A stretch of DNA of 64,000 nt from Ardenticatenaceae bacterium. GTDB lineage: Bacteria > Chloroflexota > Anaerolineae > Promineifilales > Promineifilaceae. The notes beneath the pieces are model-generated. The model did no database searches, was not told where the DNA came from, and saw only the letters and a list, made by a program, of their open reading frames with translations. Below are positions 25,886-34,154 of this stretch, one piece after another (positions within the stretch are counted from its first letter, which is position 1; each line of letters opens with the position of its first letter). A program made the position numbers and the translations under genes. Where the stretch lies: NCBI GenBank assembly GCA_011525915.1, contig WYBM01000103.1:1-64000 (forward strand), written 5' to 3'.

Positions 25886-27640
25886 ATGCAAACCATTTAC
25901 CTGCAACAACAGCCTATAAAAGTAGATGCCGCCGATCTTATTCAGGCTGGCGGCGAGGGCATGGTATTTCGCTTAAACAACACGGCCGTCAAACTCTATC
26001 ACCGGCCTACCCCAAACCATCAAGATAAACTTGACTACCTGTTTGCGTCAGGGTTGGCGTCTCAATTACCCCCGACCGTGCTCGCCCCTTGTGCCCCGGT
26101 TACCAATGCGCAACAAAAGGTGATTGGTTTCCAAATGCCCCTGCTGCCGCCGCACAGCTTGCCCTGCAAACAACTGGCAAACCCCCTTTTTCGCCAGAAA
26201 CACCCCCTCACCCCGGCCACGGCCGTCTCCCTTTGGCAGCAGGTTCACGCCACACTCACCCAGTTGCACCAGCTTGGTGTCATCATCGGCGACCTCAATG
26301 ACACCAACCTCTTTTTTACCTCCGCCGTATGGCCCACTGCCCAGCCGGCCTTTATCGACGCCGACAGTTACCAGGTGGCCCATTTCCCCTGCCCGGTAGC
26401 CATGCCCGCCTTCCTTGATCCGCACCTCTATGGCATCACTGATTTTAGCGCCCGCCCCTACTTCAGCGAGCACACAGATTGGTACGCATTTACCGTGTTG
26501 CTGGTTAAAAGTTTGCTGGGGGTGCATCCTTATGGCGGTACACATCCACAGTACAAATCGCTCCCGGCACGGGCCCAGGCGGGGGTGAGCATTTTAGACA
26601 CGGCCGTAACCCTGCCACCCAATGCCCTGCCCCTGGACACCCTCTCACCTGACTTATTGCACCATCTCCACCGCGTTTTTGCCAGAGGGGAACGGCCGTC
26701 TTTCCCCGTCTCTTTGCTGGCACATGCCTTCCGCCGTGCGGCGACCACTCGCCGTCCGGCTGCCGCCCGCCATCAACCCCGCCCCACCATTGGCAGCCAT
26801 GAAAAAGTGTTGGTGACTACCAACGGCCTCATTGAGCATGTCACCATGTTGCCCCACGGCCGTATCGTGATCATCTTATATGAGGCCAACTGTTACACAT
26901 TGGGACGGTTAGGTATAGGCGGCAAGCTGACTGAAACGACTCTGTTTACAGGCGCACCGGGCGCCCGTTTTGCCTTGTTTGGTGGGCGCTACCTGGCAGT
27001 GAACGCCGCCCACCGGCCCCAACTGCTCATTCTAGACGTAGACGGCAGCCAGCCCCAAACCGTAACGATGATTGAAACGGCTGCTTTTCGGGACACGGCC
27101 GTGTTCGCCGCCACTGCCCAACACCTCTACCGCCTTGCTGGCAGCTGGATCATGCGCGGTTCGGTGCAAAACGGCCATTACGTGGAAGAGGCCATCGCCA
27201 CCGCCCATAAAAACCAAACCTGGTTCCAGGCTTCGCCTTACAGCGAGGCTATCGCCGGGTATCATCGTGTTTTTGCGGCGTATCGCTTTTTTGTGCAGAC
27301 AAACCGAGGGAATTATGATCTTGACCTGCCTCCCCTGGCGACTGGCGAACATATCGCCGATGTGGGCCTGGCTTTTGGGCGGGACACGGTCGTGGTGGGG
27401 TTAAAGGTCAAGGGACACGGCCGTGTCCACACACAGGCACGTGTCTTCTCTTTGGCCGGGCAGCTTATAGATATCTGGCAGGAACCGGCTGACACGCTAG
27501 AGGCGCTGATCAATCATTATCCGCTGGCACCACGCCCTGCCCTCGAGCCGGCCACTAAATTATGGCAGCACCCGCATGGGGTGCTGTGCCAGGAACCGTC
27601 CAGGCTGCTGTTTCACGCTCAGGTTGAAGCCAGCGCCTGA
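25886..27640 (+). CDS. YegI-like atypical protein kinase with C-terminal beta-rich (propeller-like) region
   Basis: 584 residues. The start at 25886 is preceded by AAAGGA; an upstream in-frame GTG lies inside the operator. The N-terminal half is an atypical kinase: GGEGMVFRLNNTAVKLYHRP (ATP loop and beta-3 Lys), LGVIIGDLNDTNLFF (catalytic loop with D...N but Ile-Gly instead of His-Arg) and AFIDADSYQVAHFPCP (metal Asp, D-x-D-S-x-Q instead of DFG). These variants are typical of the bacterial kinases found with VWA and PP2C proteins. Residues about 310-584 are beta-rich with repeated short strands, possibly a propeller. It converges on and overlaps the DUF2461 gene by 22 bases. No PP2C or VWA gene is adjacent. 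Confidence 0.8.
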   Translation: MQTIYLQQQPIKVDAADLIQAGGEGMVFRLNNTAVKLYHRPTPNHQDKLDYLFASGLASQLPPTVLAPCAPVTNAQQKVIGFQMPLLPPHSLPCKQLANPLFRQKHPLTPATAVSLWQQVHATLTQLHQLGVIIGDLNDTNLFFTSAVWPTAQPAFIDADSYQVAHFPCPVAMPAFLDPHLYGITDFSARPYFSEHTDWYAFTVLLVKSLLGVHPYGGTHPQYKSLPARAQAGVSILDTAVTLPPNALPLDTLSPDLLHHLHRVFARGERPSFPVSLLAHAFRRAATTRRPAAARHQPRPTIGSHEKVLVTTNGLIEHVTMLPHGRIVIILYEANCYTLGRLGIGGKLTETTLFTGAPGARFALFGGRYLAVNAAHRPQLLILDVDGSQPQTVTMIETAAFRDTAVFAATAQHLYRLAGSWIMRGSVQNGHYVEEAIATAHKNQTWFQASPYSEAIAGYHRVFAAYRFFVQTNRGNYDLDLPPLATGEHIADVGLAFGRDTVVVGLKVKGHGRVHTQARVFSLAGQLIDIWQEPADTLEALINHYPLAPRPALEPATKLWQHPHGVLCQEPSRLLFHAQVEASA

Positions 27641-28326
27641 ACCAGCCATTGCTGCACAGGGGCCATCTTCTGAAAATGGTCCAGGCAAATGTCCAATAGA
27701 TGGGGCGAGGTGACATCAGCAACAGAAAGTGCCGCCGTGGGGTGCGTATAGAGGCCATTGTACAGCAGCCATTCAGCCCGGTTATGGTCCGGGTCAAAAC
27801 CCCGTGGTGTCTGCTTGTAATGCTTGCCGGCAATGTCATGGGTGCCAGCCTGAGTCACAGCCGTGACGGCCGTCACCAACCTCGGCCCCAGCTTCTCATC
27901 CACCACCGCTTCCCGGTAGGCCCGCAACTGTTCTTTAGAAAACACAAACATGCCGGCCATCAGGTCCATCCCCTGGGCATCCAGGTGAAAGCCAAAGGCG
28001 GGACACTCCGTCTTTTTGCCCGCCCCCTGCCAGAACATGCCGCTGACAGCCGTTTTATACGGCCGTTTATCCTGGCTGAAGCGTACATCTCGGTAAATGC
28101 GCATCAACGAACCACTGCCATTTGTGCGCATGTCTACACGAATATCCGGAACAACGGCCGGCAGCCGGGCACTCATAGCGGCCACAAAGGCGACAGCTGA
28201 TTCCCATAAATACGCCTGGTACTCCGCTTTGTGGGCCTCAAACCATGGTTTATTGTTGTTTTGGGCCAACGCCTCTAAAAATTGCAGGCCAGCTGCCGGG
28301 AAGCCGGCAAAAGCTGTCTTCGTCAT
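27619..28326 (-). CDS. DUF2461 family protein
   Basis: 235 residues matching the DUF2461/TIGR02453 family of unknown function: FPAAGLQFLEALAQNNNKPWFEAHKAEYQ at the start, then RIYRDVRFSQDKRPYKTAVSGMFW and GFHLDAQGMDLMAGMFVFSKEQLRAYREAV. The conserved N-x-x-x-W-F and RDxRFSxDKxPYK patterns are the basis of the call. Its ATG overlaps the stop of the upstream membrane-protein gene as ATGA, so the two are co-translated. Biochemical role unknown. Confidence 0.9.
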   Translation of the reverse strand: MTKTAFAGFPAAGLQFLEALAQNNNKPWFEAHKAEYQAYLWESAVAFVAAMSARLPAVVPDIRVDMRTNGSGSLMRIYRDVRFSQDKRPYKTAVSGMFWQGAGKKTECPAFGFHLDAQGMDLMAGMFVFSKEQLRAYREAVVDEKLGPRLVTAVTAVTQAGTHDIAGKHYKQTPRGFDPDHNRAEWLLYNGLYTHPTAALSVADVTSPHLLDICLDHFQKMAPVQQWLVQALAST

Positions 28327-28799
28327 GCCTTCACCTCCTCATAAGCGGCGCGGGTCATAGGGTGCAACAACCAGGCTAAGCCTAAAAGCGGCTGAAAAAG
28401 AGGGAAGAAACCATAGTCAATGCCAAAGTAACGCCACACTGTGCTGCCAACAGCCTCTGGGTAAAGCACCGTCACTGTACCTATTATAAAGGTCATGCAG
28501 GTTTCAAAAGCCAGCACACTGACCGAGAGCCGCCAGGCCCACCGCTGGCGCACAAAAAACCCGATGGTGGCCAGCAGGTAACAGGTACAGGCCACGGCCG
28601 TGAGCACCGGCCCTACATAATTAGTGACCCCTTCTTTCAAAAAAAGCTGGTAAGCGGCCCGAAAAAAGGTAGAAATAGCCAATACCGGGTAAGAAATGCC
28701 CAATACAAAACCGGCACCGCGCAGCCAGCGTGGCATCAGGGATATCGGCTGCTCTACATCCCCTGTTTGTGAATCATCCATAAACTGTTCTTGCTTCAT
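28323..28799 (-). CDS. Small integral membrane protein, four predicted helices
   Basis: 158 residues with hydrophobic segments at about 28-48, 63-83, 92-118 and 131-147 and short charged termini. No recognised family. It is translationally coupled to the DUF2461 gene (ATGA overlap). The gene reads MKQEQFMDDSQTGDVEQ at the start; a second Met six residues in is possible. It is divergent from the PD40 gene across a 112-bp gap. Confidence 0.75.
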   Translation of the reverse strand: MKQEQFMDDSQTGDVEQPISLMPRWLRGAGFVLGISYPVLAISTFFRAAYQLFLKEGVTNYVGPVLTAVACTCYLLATIGFFVRQRWAWRLSVSVLAFETCMTFIIGTVTVLYPEAVGSTVWRYFGIDYGFFPLFQPLLGLAWLLHPMTRAAYEEVKA

Positions 28800-28911
28800 A
28801 CCGCGATTTTATCACGATTGCAGTAAAATCAACCTTGATAGGAAACATTCAGACCGGGCAGGTTGGCCATAGCGGCCTAAAACCTGTCAGATCTTGAGGA
28901 CATGTGAAACA

Positions 28912-30378
28912 ATGTATGGGAACGATCCGCAACCTGAAGAACCTGAACTCTGGGATTACCTGGAGCCAGACCAACGCCGCCCACCTGGCTGCCTGATCAT
29001 TGTGGCTATCATCGTGATCGTGTCATTGGTGGGTACTTCGCTTTCGGGGCTGGCCTGGCTGTGGTACTCACGCACGCCGGCATCACCCACGCCTACGGCC
29101 GTACCCACTCAGACCATCCCCCCCTCCCCTTCACCCCTGGCGGCCGCCACCAACCTCCAAAGTGTCACGGCCGTGCCCACCAACAGCCCAGACCAGGCCG
29201 TGGCCTTTATTAACCGCATTGCCTTTGTAGACAGTCATGGTCAGATTGCTACCATTGCCCCTGACGGCCGTGATCAGCGCCTGGTCAGCACAGGACGAGA
29301 TATTTTTAACTTTCCGGCCTGGTCGCCCGATGGGCAAAGGGTTGCCGCCATTGGCAGCAGCAGCCTCGGCGGTTCCATTGTGGTGATGGCCGAAAATGAG
29401 AAAGGCACGGAACCAGAACGATTATATTCTGCGCGGCGTGCCGCCCCGTTTTACCTCTATTGGTCACCAGATGGCCAGACCATCAGCTTTTTAGCCAGTG
29501 ATCCGGAAGGCATGGCCTTACATCTGGTTCCGGCCGATGGTTCAGCCGAAAGTCGGCTGCGCACCATTGGCGGCCCGTTGTACTGGCAATGGACGGCTGA
29601 CAGCCGCCAGCTGCTTATCCACAGCGGTTTTGCCGGGGAGGGCGCCCGCCTGGAACTGCTGGAGGCAGCCGGCGATGAAGATGGTGACCCCATCGCCACT
29701 CCTGGCTATTTCCAAGCGCCGGGCATTTCAGGGGACGGCCGTATTCTGGTATACGCCGAAGAGCGCGCCCGGCTGGACAGCCAGATTGTGGTGGCCGACA
29801 CCGACACTGGCAGCAACCAGGCCCAGCGCCATGCCGGGCAAACGGCCATGAGCCTCAGCCCAGATGGTGCGTTACTGGCCTATATCAGCCCAGAGGCGCC
29901 AGACGCCACCGATTTCTTCGGCCCGCTTCGGTTGATGGACGTGGCCACGGGGCAGGTGAACCTGCTCAGTCGGGAATTGGTAACCGCTTTTTTCTGGTCA
30001 CCAAACGGCCGGGCTATTGCCGCCTTTGTGCCCAGCCTGTCCGGCGGGGACATCAATGTGGCACTGCCCGCCAAACGCGTGTTAGCCAGGCCGGGCGCCC
30101 AAGTTAGCCTGCCCACGTTTAAGCTGATCGTCTTTGACGTAGCCACAGGCGAAGGTAAATTATTGCTGACCTTCACCCCTACCATTACCTTCTTTACCCA
30201 ATTTCTGCCCTTCTTTGACCAATATGCCCTCAGCCACCGCATCTGGTCGCCAGACAGTACTGCTCTGGTGCTGCCCATTGTGGAAGACGGCCGTAGCCAA
30301 ATCTACATTATCCCCATTCATGGCGGCCCCAAACAATTCCTGGTTGAAGGCAGCATGCCATCCTGGAGCCAGCAATGA
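28912..30378 (+). CDS. Membrane-anchored PD40/TolB-like beta-propeller protein
   Basis: 488 residues. A short cytoplasmic N-terminus (PEEPELWDYLEPDQRRPPG) is followed by one TM helix (about 28-55), a Thr/Pro linker and a WD40-like PD40 propeller. Blades carry the pattern hxWSPDGxxhah: FPAWSPDGQRVAAIG, LYWSPDGQTISFLAS, SLSPDGALLAYIS, FFWSPNGRAIAAFV, IWSPDSTALVLPI. Such domains bind peptides or partner proteins outside the membrane. The start at 28912 has a GAGG 12 bases upstream; a TTG 6 codons earlier is less likely. It precedes an orphan binding protein gene, but that gene has its own promoter. Confidence 0.87.
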   Translation: MYGNDPQPEEPELWDYLEPDQRRPPGCLIIVAIIVIVSLVGTSLSGLAWLWYSRTPASPTPTAVPTQTIPPSPSPLAAATNLQSVTAVPTNSPDQAVAFINRIAFVDSHGQIATIAPDGRDQRLVSTGRDIFNFPAWSPDGQRVAAIGSSSLGGSIVVMAENEKGTEPERLYSARRAAPFYLYWSPDGQTISFLASDPEGMALHLVPADGSAESRLRTIGGPLYWQWTADSRQLLIHSGFAGEGARLELLEAAGDEDGDPIATPGYFQAPGISGDGRILVYAEERARLDSQIVVADTDTGSNQAQRHAGQTAMSLSPDGALLAYISPEAPDATDFFGPLRLMDVATGQVNLLSRELVTAFFWSPNGRAIAAFVPSLSGGDINVALPAKRVLARPGAQVSLPTFKLIVFDVATGEGKLLLTFTPTITFFTQFLPFFDQYALSHRIWSPDSTALVLPIVEDGRSQIYIIPIHGGPKQFLVEGSMPSWSQQ

Positions 30379-30379
30379 A

Positions 30380-30407
30380 TTGGCATTAAACGAACATCCG
30401 TTATAAT
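30380..30407 (+). promoter_or_regulatory. Promoter of the family 1 binding-protein gene
   Basis: TTGGCA (30380-30385), 16-base spacer, TATAAT (30402-30407). The same TTGGC-16-TATAAT design recurs before phnD. Confidence 0.55.
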
Positions 30408-30437
30408 TACCAGCCAGTTTTGTTTCAGGAGTGTGCC

Positions 30438-31919
30438 ATGTCTAAAACAGGTTGGTATTTACTTTTAGTTGGTTATATCTGTTTAACTGTCTTGTTCTCA
30501 TGCCAGGCCGGCCCAAAGGAATCGGCGGCCCTGGTCACGGCCGTGCCGCCCACAGCCACCGTCTTGTTAACGGCCGTCCCTACCCATTTACCCACAGCGA
30601 CGCCTACCGCCACCCCATCACCTACCTCTTCGGCGACGCCGGCGCCTTCCCTGACGCCTTCGCCCCCACCCACCATCACACCTACCCCCACGGCCACACC
30701 AGACACGGCGGTTTATGGGCAGCTTGATACCTTAAAACCCGCCGCTGTTGTTATTTTCTGGCACAGTTATGACGGCTTTGCCCAAACCGTCCTTGAGGAA
30801 ATTGTGGCCGACTTTAATGCGTCAAACCCTTATGGTGTCACTGTTCAGATGATCCCCAAACCAGGCTATAACGCTATTTACGATGGGGTCATGGCCGCCA
30901 TGGACCAACCGGCTGAACGACCCGGCCTGGTGGCTGCTTTTCCCAATCAGATAGTAGCGTATGGCCCGGCGGTGGTAGATTTACGGCCGTATGTGCACCA
31001 TCCCTTCTATGGCTTCAGCCCACCAGACCTGGCTGACTTCTTCCCGGCGGCCACCATAGACCGGCCAGAGCCGCTCTATGGGCTGCCGCTCCACCGTGTT
31101 ATGGAGCTGTTGTATGTCAATGAAGCGTGGTTGGCCTCCCTTTCCTTGCCGTTTACGGGGGCACCGCTAACACCGGCCCACTTTGCCCAGGCTGCCTGTG
31201 CCGCGGCCGATCCGGCGCAAGGGATTACCGGTTACGAAATTGAACCCACCAGCGGCAGTTTCCTGGCCTGGGTAACGGCTTTTGGCGGCGACGTTTACAA
31301 CGAAACCACCCATACCTTTACATTTGACACCCCAGCGGCCACGGCCGCCATGACCATGCTGCAGCAGCTGCTTCAGGATGAGTGTGCCGTGGTTGCCTCT
31401 GGCTTTGACTATCAAGAGCATTTTGCCCGCCAGCAAACGTTGTTTGGGCCGGGCACCTCACGCGGCCTGTATTTTTATGGCCGGGCTGTCAATACCCACA
31501 ACACCACCCCCTTTACCTGGTCGGTGGCCGCCTTGCCCCATACCACAGACACGGCCGTTCCCTTTATCACCGGGCCAGACTTCGCCATCATGCACACCAA
31601 CCCGGAAACCCAACTAGGTGCCTGGCTCTTCCTTAAGCACTTCTTCTCCCCAGAAACCCAGGCGCGCTGGGCACGGGTTAACGACTATTTGCCCGCCCGT
31701 GCGGCCGCAGCCGATCATTTACACGCCCACTTCCTGGAAAACCCCGCCTATGCCGCCGCCTTCGTCCTGATGGCTCAGGCCCAAAACCCGCCAGCGCCGA
31801 CGGGCAATTATGACATCTGGCAGGCCATGACAGACGCTTACGGCCGTCTGCTCAATGGGGAAGCGGTGACGGCCGTGTTACAAGAACTGGAACAAGCCAC
31901 CAATCAGGCGGTGCCCTGA
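30438..31919 (+). CDS. Extracellular solute-binding lipoprotein, family 1 type
   Basis: 493 residues, CAGGAG before the ATG. The signal peptide ends in lipobox VLFSC. A long Thr/Pro/Ala linker (about 30-95) leads to a two-lobed binding domain: VVIFWHSYDGFAQTVLEEIVADFNASNPYGVTVQMI, FPNQIVAYGPAVVDLRPYV, GLPLHRVMELLYVNEAWL and TGPDFAIMHTNPETQLGAWLFLKHFFSPE are characteristic of SBP family 1 (maltose/sugar type). No permease or ATPase gene lies beside it, so the ligand and transporter are unknown. It is followed by phnD, which has its own promoter. Confidence 0.88.
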   Translation: MSKTGWYLLLVGYICLTVLFSCQAGPKESAALVTAVPPTATVLLTAVPTHLPTATPTATPSPTSSATPAPSLTPSPPPTITPTPTATPDTAVYGQLDTLKPAAVVIFWHSYDGFAQTVLEEIVADFNASNPYGVTVQMIPKPGYNAIYDGVMAAMDQPAERPGLVAAFPNQIVAYGPAVVDLRPYVHHPFYGFSPPDLADFFPAATIDRPEPLYGLPLHRVMELLYVNEAWLASLSLPFTGAPLTPAHFAQAACAAADPAQGITGYEIEPTSGSFLAWVTAFGGDVYNETTHTFTFDTPAATAAMTMLQQLLQDECAVVASGFDYQEHFARQQTLFGPGTSRGLYFYGRAVNTHNTTPFTWSVAALPHTTDTAVPFITGPDFAIMHTNPETQLGAWLFLKHFFSPETQARWARVNDYLPARAAAADHLHAHFLENPAYAAAFVLMAQAQNPPAPTGNYDIWQAMTDAYGRLLNGEAVTAVLQELEQATNQAVP

Positions 31920-31929
31920 ACCTGCAAGT

Positions 31930-31957
31930 TTGGCTTGATCCTCATTGGAGGTATAAT
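31930..31957 (+). promoter_or_regulatory. Promoter of phnD
   Basis: TTGGCT (31930-31935), 16-base spacer, TATAAT (31952-31957), about 86 bases before the phnD start. The leader contains a 10-bp hairpin, GACATCTGCC (31979-31988) against GGCAGGTGTC (32008-32017), and ends with AGGAGGAGA as ribosome-binding site. Confidence 0.6.
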
Positions 31958-32043
31958 TCTGGCGCTCGTAGAGTTTGTGACATCTGCCACTGTACATTTA
32001 ATGAGACGGCAGGTGTCAGATACCCCATTAGGAGGAGATTTTC

Positions 32044-33243
32044 ATGAGTTACAAACGTATTTTGACCTTTTCCGTTATTTTTTCGTTCCTATCAGTGGTG
32101 CTCATTGCCTGCCAACCCACCACTGTAGAAGTCACACGAGTGGTCAAAGAAACCATTACTGAAGAGGTCCCGGTAGAGGTAGAAGTTCCCGTGGAAGTCA
32201 CCCGTGTCGTCACGGAAATAGAGACGGTGGTGGAAACGGTGGAAACGATGAGTGATGAAGCTCCCTTGGGCTCTGAAGAGCGGCCCATTCAGGTTCTTTT
32301 TGTCCCCTCTGTGGAAGCCGACGTCATCATTTCTGGTGGTGAGCTGCTGGCACAAGAGTTAGAGGCCGCTACCGGCTACAAGTTTGAGGTCAGTGTACCC
32401 AACAGCTATGCCGCCACCATTGAAGCCATGTGTGCCTCGCCGGATGACACCGTGGGCTTTATTCCGGCCTTGGGATACGTATTGGCCAATGAACGCTGTG
32501 GTGTACAGGTAGGCAATGCAGCCGTACGCTTTGGCTGGCCCGTTTACTGGGCGCAAATTGTCGTCCGTGCTGACAGCGGCATTGAATCACTTGAAGACCT
32601 AGCCGGCAAAACCTGGGGCGCGCCCAGCGTTACCTCTACCTCTGGTTACCTGGTACCCACGGCATTGCTCTCGGCCGCTGGGGTTGAGCCTGGTGAAACG
32701 GTAGAAACCGGTGGCCACACCCAGGCCATGGTGGCTGTGGCCCAGGGTGACGTAGACTTTGCCACTGCTTTCTTCAGCCCGCCTTTGTTGCCAGACCGCC
32801 GCTGGAACCCAGAAGTAGACAGCCCTGAAATCTGGCGCGATGCAGAAGTAGGGCCGGAATTTGTAGACGGCCGTGTCTTTGTGGCCGGCGGTCCCACAGA
32901 AGGTGGTTACCGCATTCTGGACGCCCGCGCCGCCGCCATGGAAACCATTCCTACGATTTTTGAAGACACCATGATTTTGGCCATCTCTGACCCCATCCCC
33001 AATGATACCGTTTCCTTCGGGCCAGAGTTCCCCCTCAATCAGGCCCAGGAGATCATCAAGGCGTTAGCTGCGTATGCGGCCTCTGATGCCTGCCAGGAAC
33101 CGCCGGAAGGTGTGGTTACCCTCTGTTCTGACTCCTTCTACAGTTGGACCGGCGCCGAACCGACCACTGATGCTGCCTATGACCCCATCCGCTTTATGAT
33201 CCAGGCTTTAGGCATGACCGAAGAAGAGATTTTGGGAGAATAA
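32044..33243 (+). CDS. phnD: Phosphate/phosphite/phosphonate-binding lipoprotein PhnD
   Basis: 399-residue periplasmic-type binding component. The lipobox VLIACQP is followed by a Val/Glu/Thr repeat linker (EVPVEVEVPVEVTRVV and similar, about 30-75), a style common in Chloroflexota lipoproteins. The PhnD-like domain is seen in PIQVLFVPSVEADVIISGGELLAQELEAATG, VGFIPALGYVLANERCG, DLAGKTWGAPSVTSTSGYLVPTALL, GHTQAMVAVAQGDVDFATAF and SDPIPNDTVSFGP. The strong AGGAGGAGA supports the start. It is first in phnD-phnC-phnE. No C-P lyase or phosphonatase gene is present, so the true ligand (phosphonate, phosphite or phosphate) is open. Confidence 0.92.
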   Translation: MSYKRILTFSVIFSFLSVVLIACQPTTVEVTRVVKETITEEVPVEVEVPVEVTRVVTEIETVVETVETMSDEAPLGSEERPIQVLFVPSVEADVIISGGELLAQELEAATGYKFEVSVPNSYAATIEAMCASPDDTVGFIPALGYVLANERCGVQVGNAAVRFGWPVYWAQIVVRADSGIESLEDLAGKTWGAPSVTSTSGYLVPTALLSAAGVEPGETVETGGHTQAMVAVAQGDVDFATAFFSPPLLPDRRWNPEVDSPEIWRDAEVGPEFVDGRVFVAGGPTEGGYRILDARAAAMETIPTIFEDTMILAISDPIPNDTVSFGPEFPLNQAQEIIKALAAYAASDACQEPPEGVVTLCSDSFYSWTGAEPTTDAAYDPIRFMIQALGMTEEEILGE

Positions 33244-33257
33244 TTCTTTACGAGCAA

Positions 33258-33290
33258 AGAGAGCCGGGCGTGTACCCGGCTCTCTTTTTT
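33258..33290 (+). terminator. Intrinsic terminator between phnD and phnC
   Basis: AGAGAGCCGGG, loop, CCCGGCTCTCT (stem 11 bp) followed by six T. It ends 7 bases before the phnC ATG, so it probably lets only a fraction of transcripts pass, keeping the binding protein in excess over ATPase and permease. Confidence 0.85.
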
Positions 33291-33297
33291 CCCTCAT

Positions 33298-34050
33298 ATG
33301 TTACGAGTCATTAATCTGACAAAAGTTTATAATGATGGCACCGTCGCTTTGGAAAACGTGAGCTTTGAAGTGCCTGACGGGCAGTTCCTGGCCGTTGTGG
33401 GGCTCAGTGGCTCTGGCAAAAGCACCCTCTTGCGTTGTGTCAACCGGCTGATTGAACCAACATCAGGTGAGATCTGGTGGAATGATGTGCAGCTTTCACA
33501 CGTTACCGGTGAAGAGCTGCGCCGGGCCCGGCGCAAGATCGGCATGATCTTTCAGCACTTTAACCTGGTGCAGCGATCATCGGTATTAAAAAATGTGATG
33601 AGCGGCCGTTTAGGCTATGTGAACTCTATCACCAGCGTTATGGGGCGGTTCCCCGCAGCCGATATACAAAAAGCGTACCAAAGTCTAAAACGGGTAGGCA
33701 TTCAGGATAAGGCCAACAATCGGGCCGATGAGTTAAGCGGCGGCCAGCAGCAGCGGGTGGGCATTGCCCGGGCGCTGATGCAAGACCCGGAACTTATCCT
33801 GGCCGATGAACCGGTGGCCAGCCTGGATCCGGTGCTGGCGCACAGTATCATGAAGCATTTGCAACAGATTAACCGAGAAGACGGTATCACCGTTTTGTGC
33901 AGCCTGCACTTTTTAGACCTGGTGCAGCAATACGGCGACCGGGTCATTGCCTTAAACCAGGGACGGTTGGTTTTTGAGGGCCGGCCGGCCGACATTGACG
34001 ACAAACGCTTCAAAGAGATTTACGGAGAGGACGCCCAGCGCATTGGTTAA
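33298..34050 (+). CDS. phnC: Phosphonate-type ABC transporter ATP-binding protein PhnC
   Basis: 250 residues, cytoplasmic ATPase of the PhnCDE importer. Walker A GLSGSGKST (35-43), Q-loop IGMIFQHFNLVQRSSVLKNVMSGRLG, ABC signature ELSGGQQQRVGIARAL, Walker B LILADEPVASLDP, and a switch His in CSLHFLD. The segment FQHFNLV...NVLxGRLG is typical of PhnC. There is no Shine-Dalgarno: the ATG follows directly on the terminator T-run, so translation may be weak or leaderless. It sits between phnD and phnE. Confidence 0.94.
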   Translation: MLRVINLTKVYNDGTVALENVSFEVPDGQFLAVVGLSGSGKSTLLRCVNRLIEPTSGEIWWNDVQLSHVTGEELRRARRKIGMIFQHFNLVQRSSVLKNVMSGRLGYVNSITSVMGRFPAADIQKAYQSLKRVGIQDKANNRADELSGGQQQRVGIARALMQDPELILADEPVASLDPVLAHSIMKHLQQINREDGITVLCSLHFLDLVQQYGDRVIALNQGRLVFEGRPADIDDKRFKEIYGEDAQRIG

Positions 34051-34154
34051 TGTATCATCCGAAGCGCGTCATCCGTAACCCGCATGGGTGATCTGGAAAA
34101 CGGGTAGCGGTTCATGGTCTGCGGATGGCGATTGATGGTTTACGGGAAGGAAGC

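Noticed and set aside
34051-34154. Longer PhnE start at 34125
   Set aside because: No ribosome-binding site there, whereas GGAAGG directly precedes the ATG at 34155.
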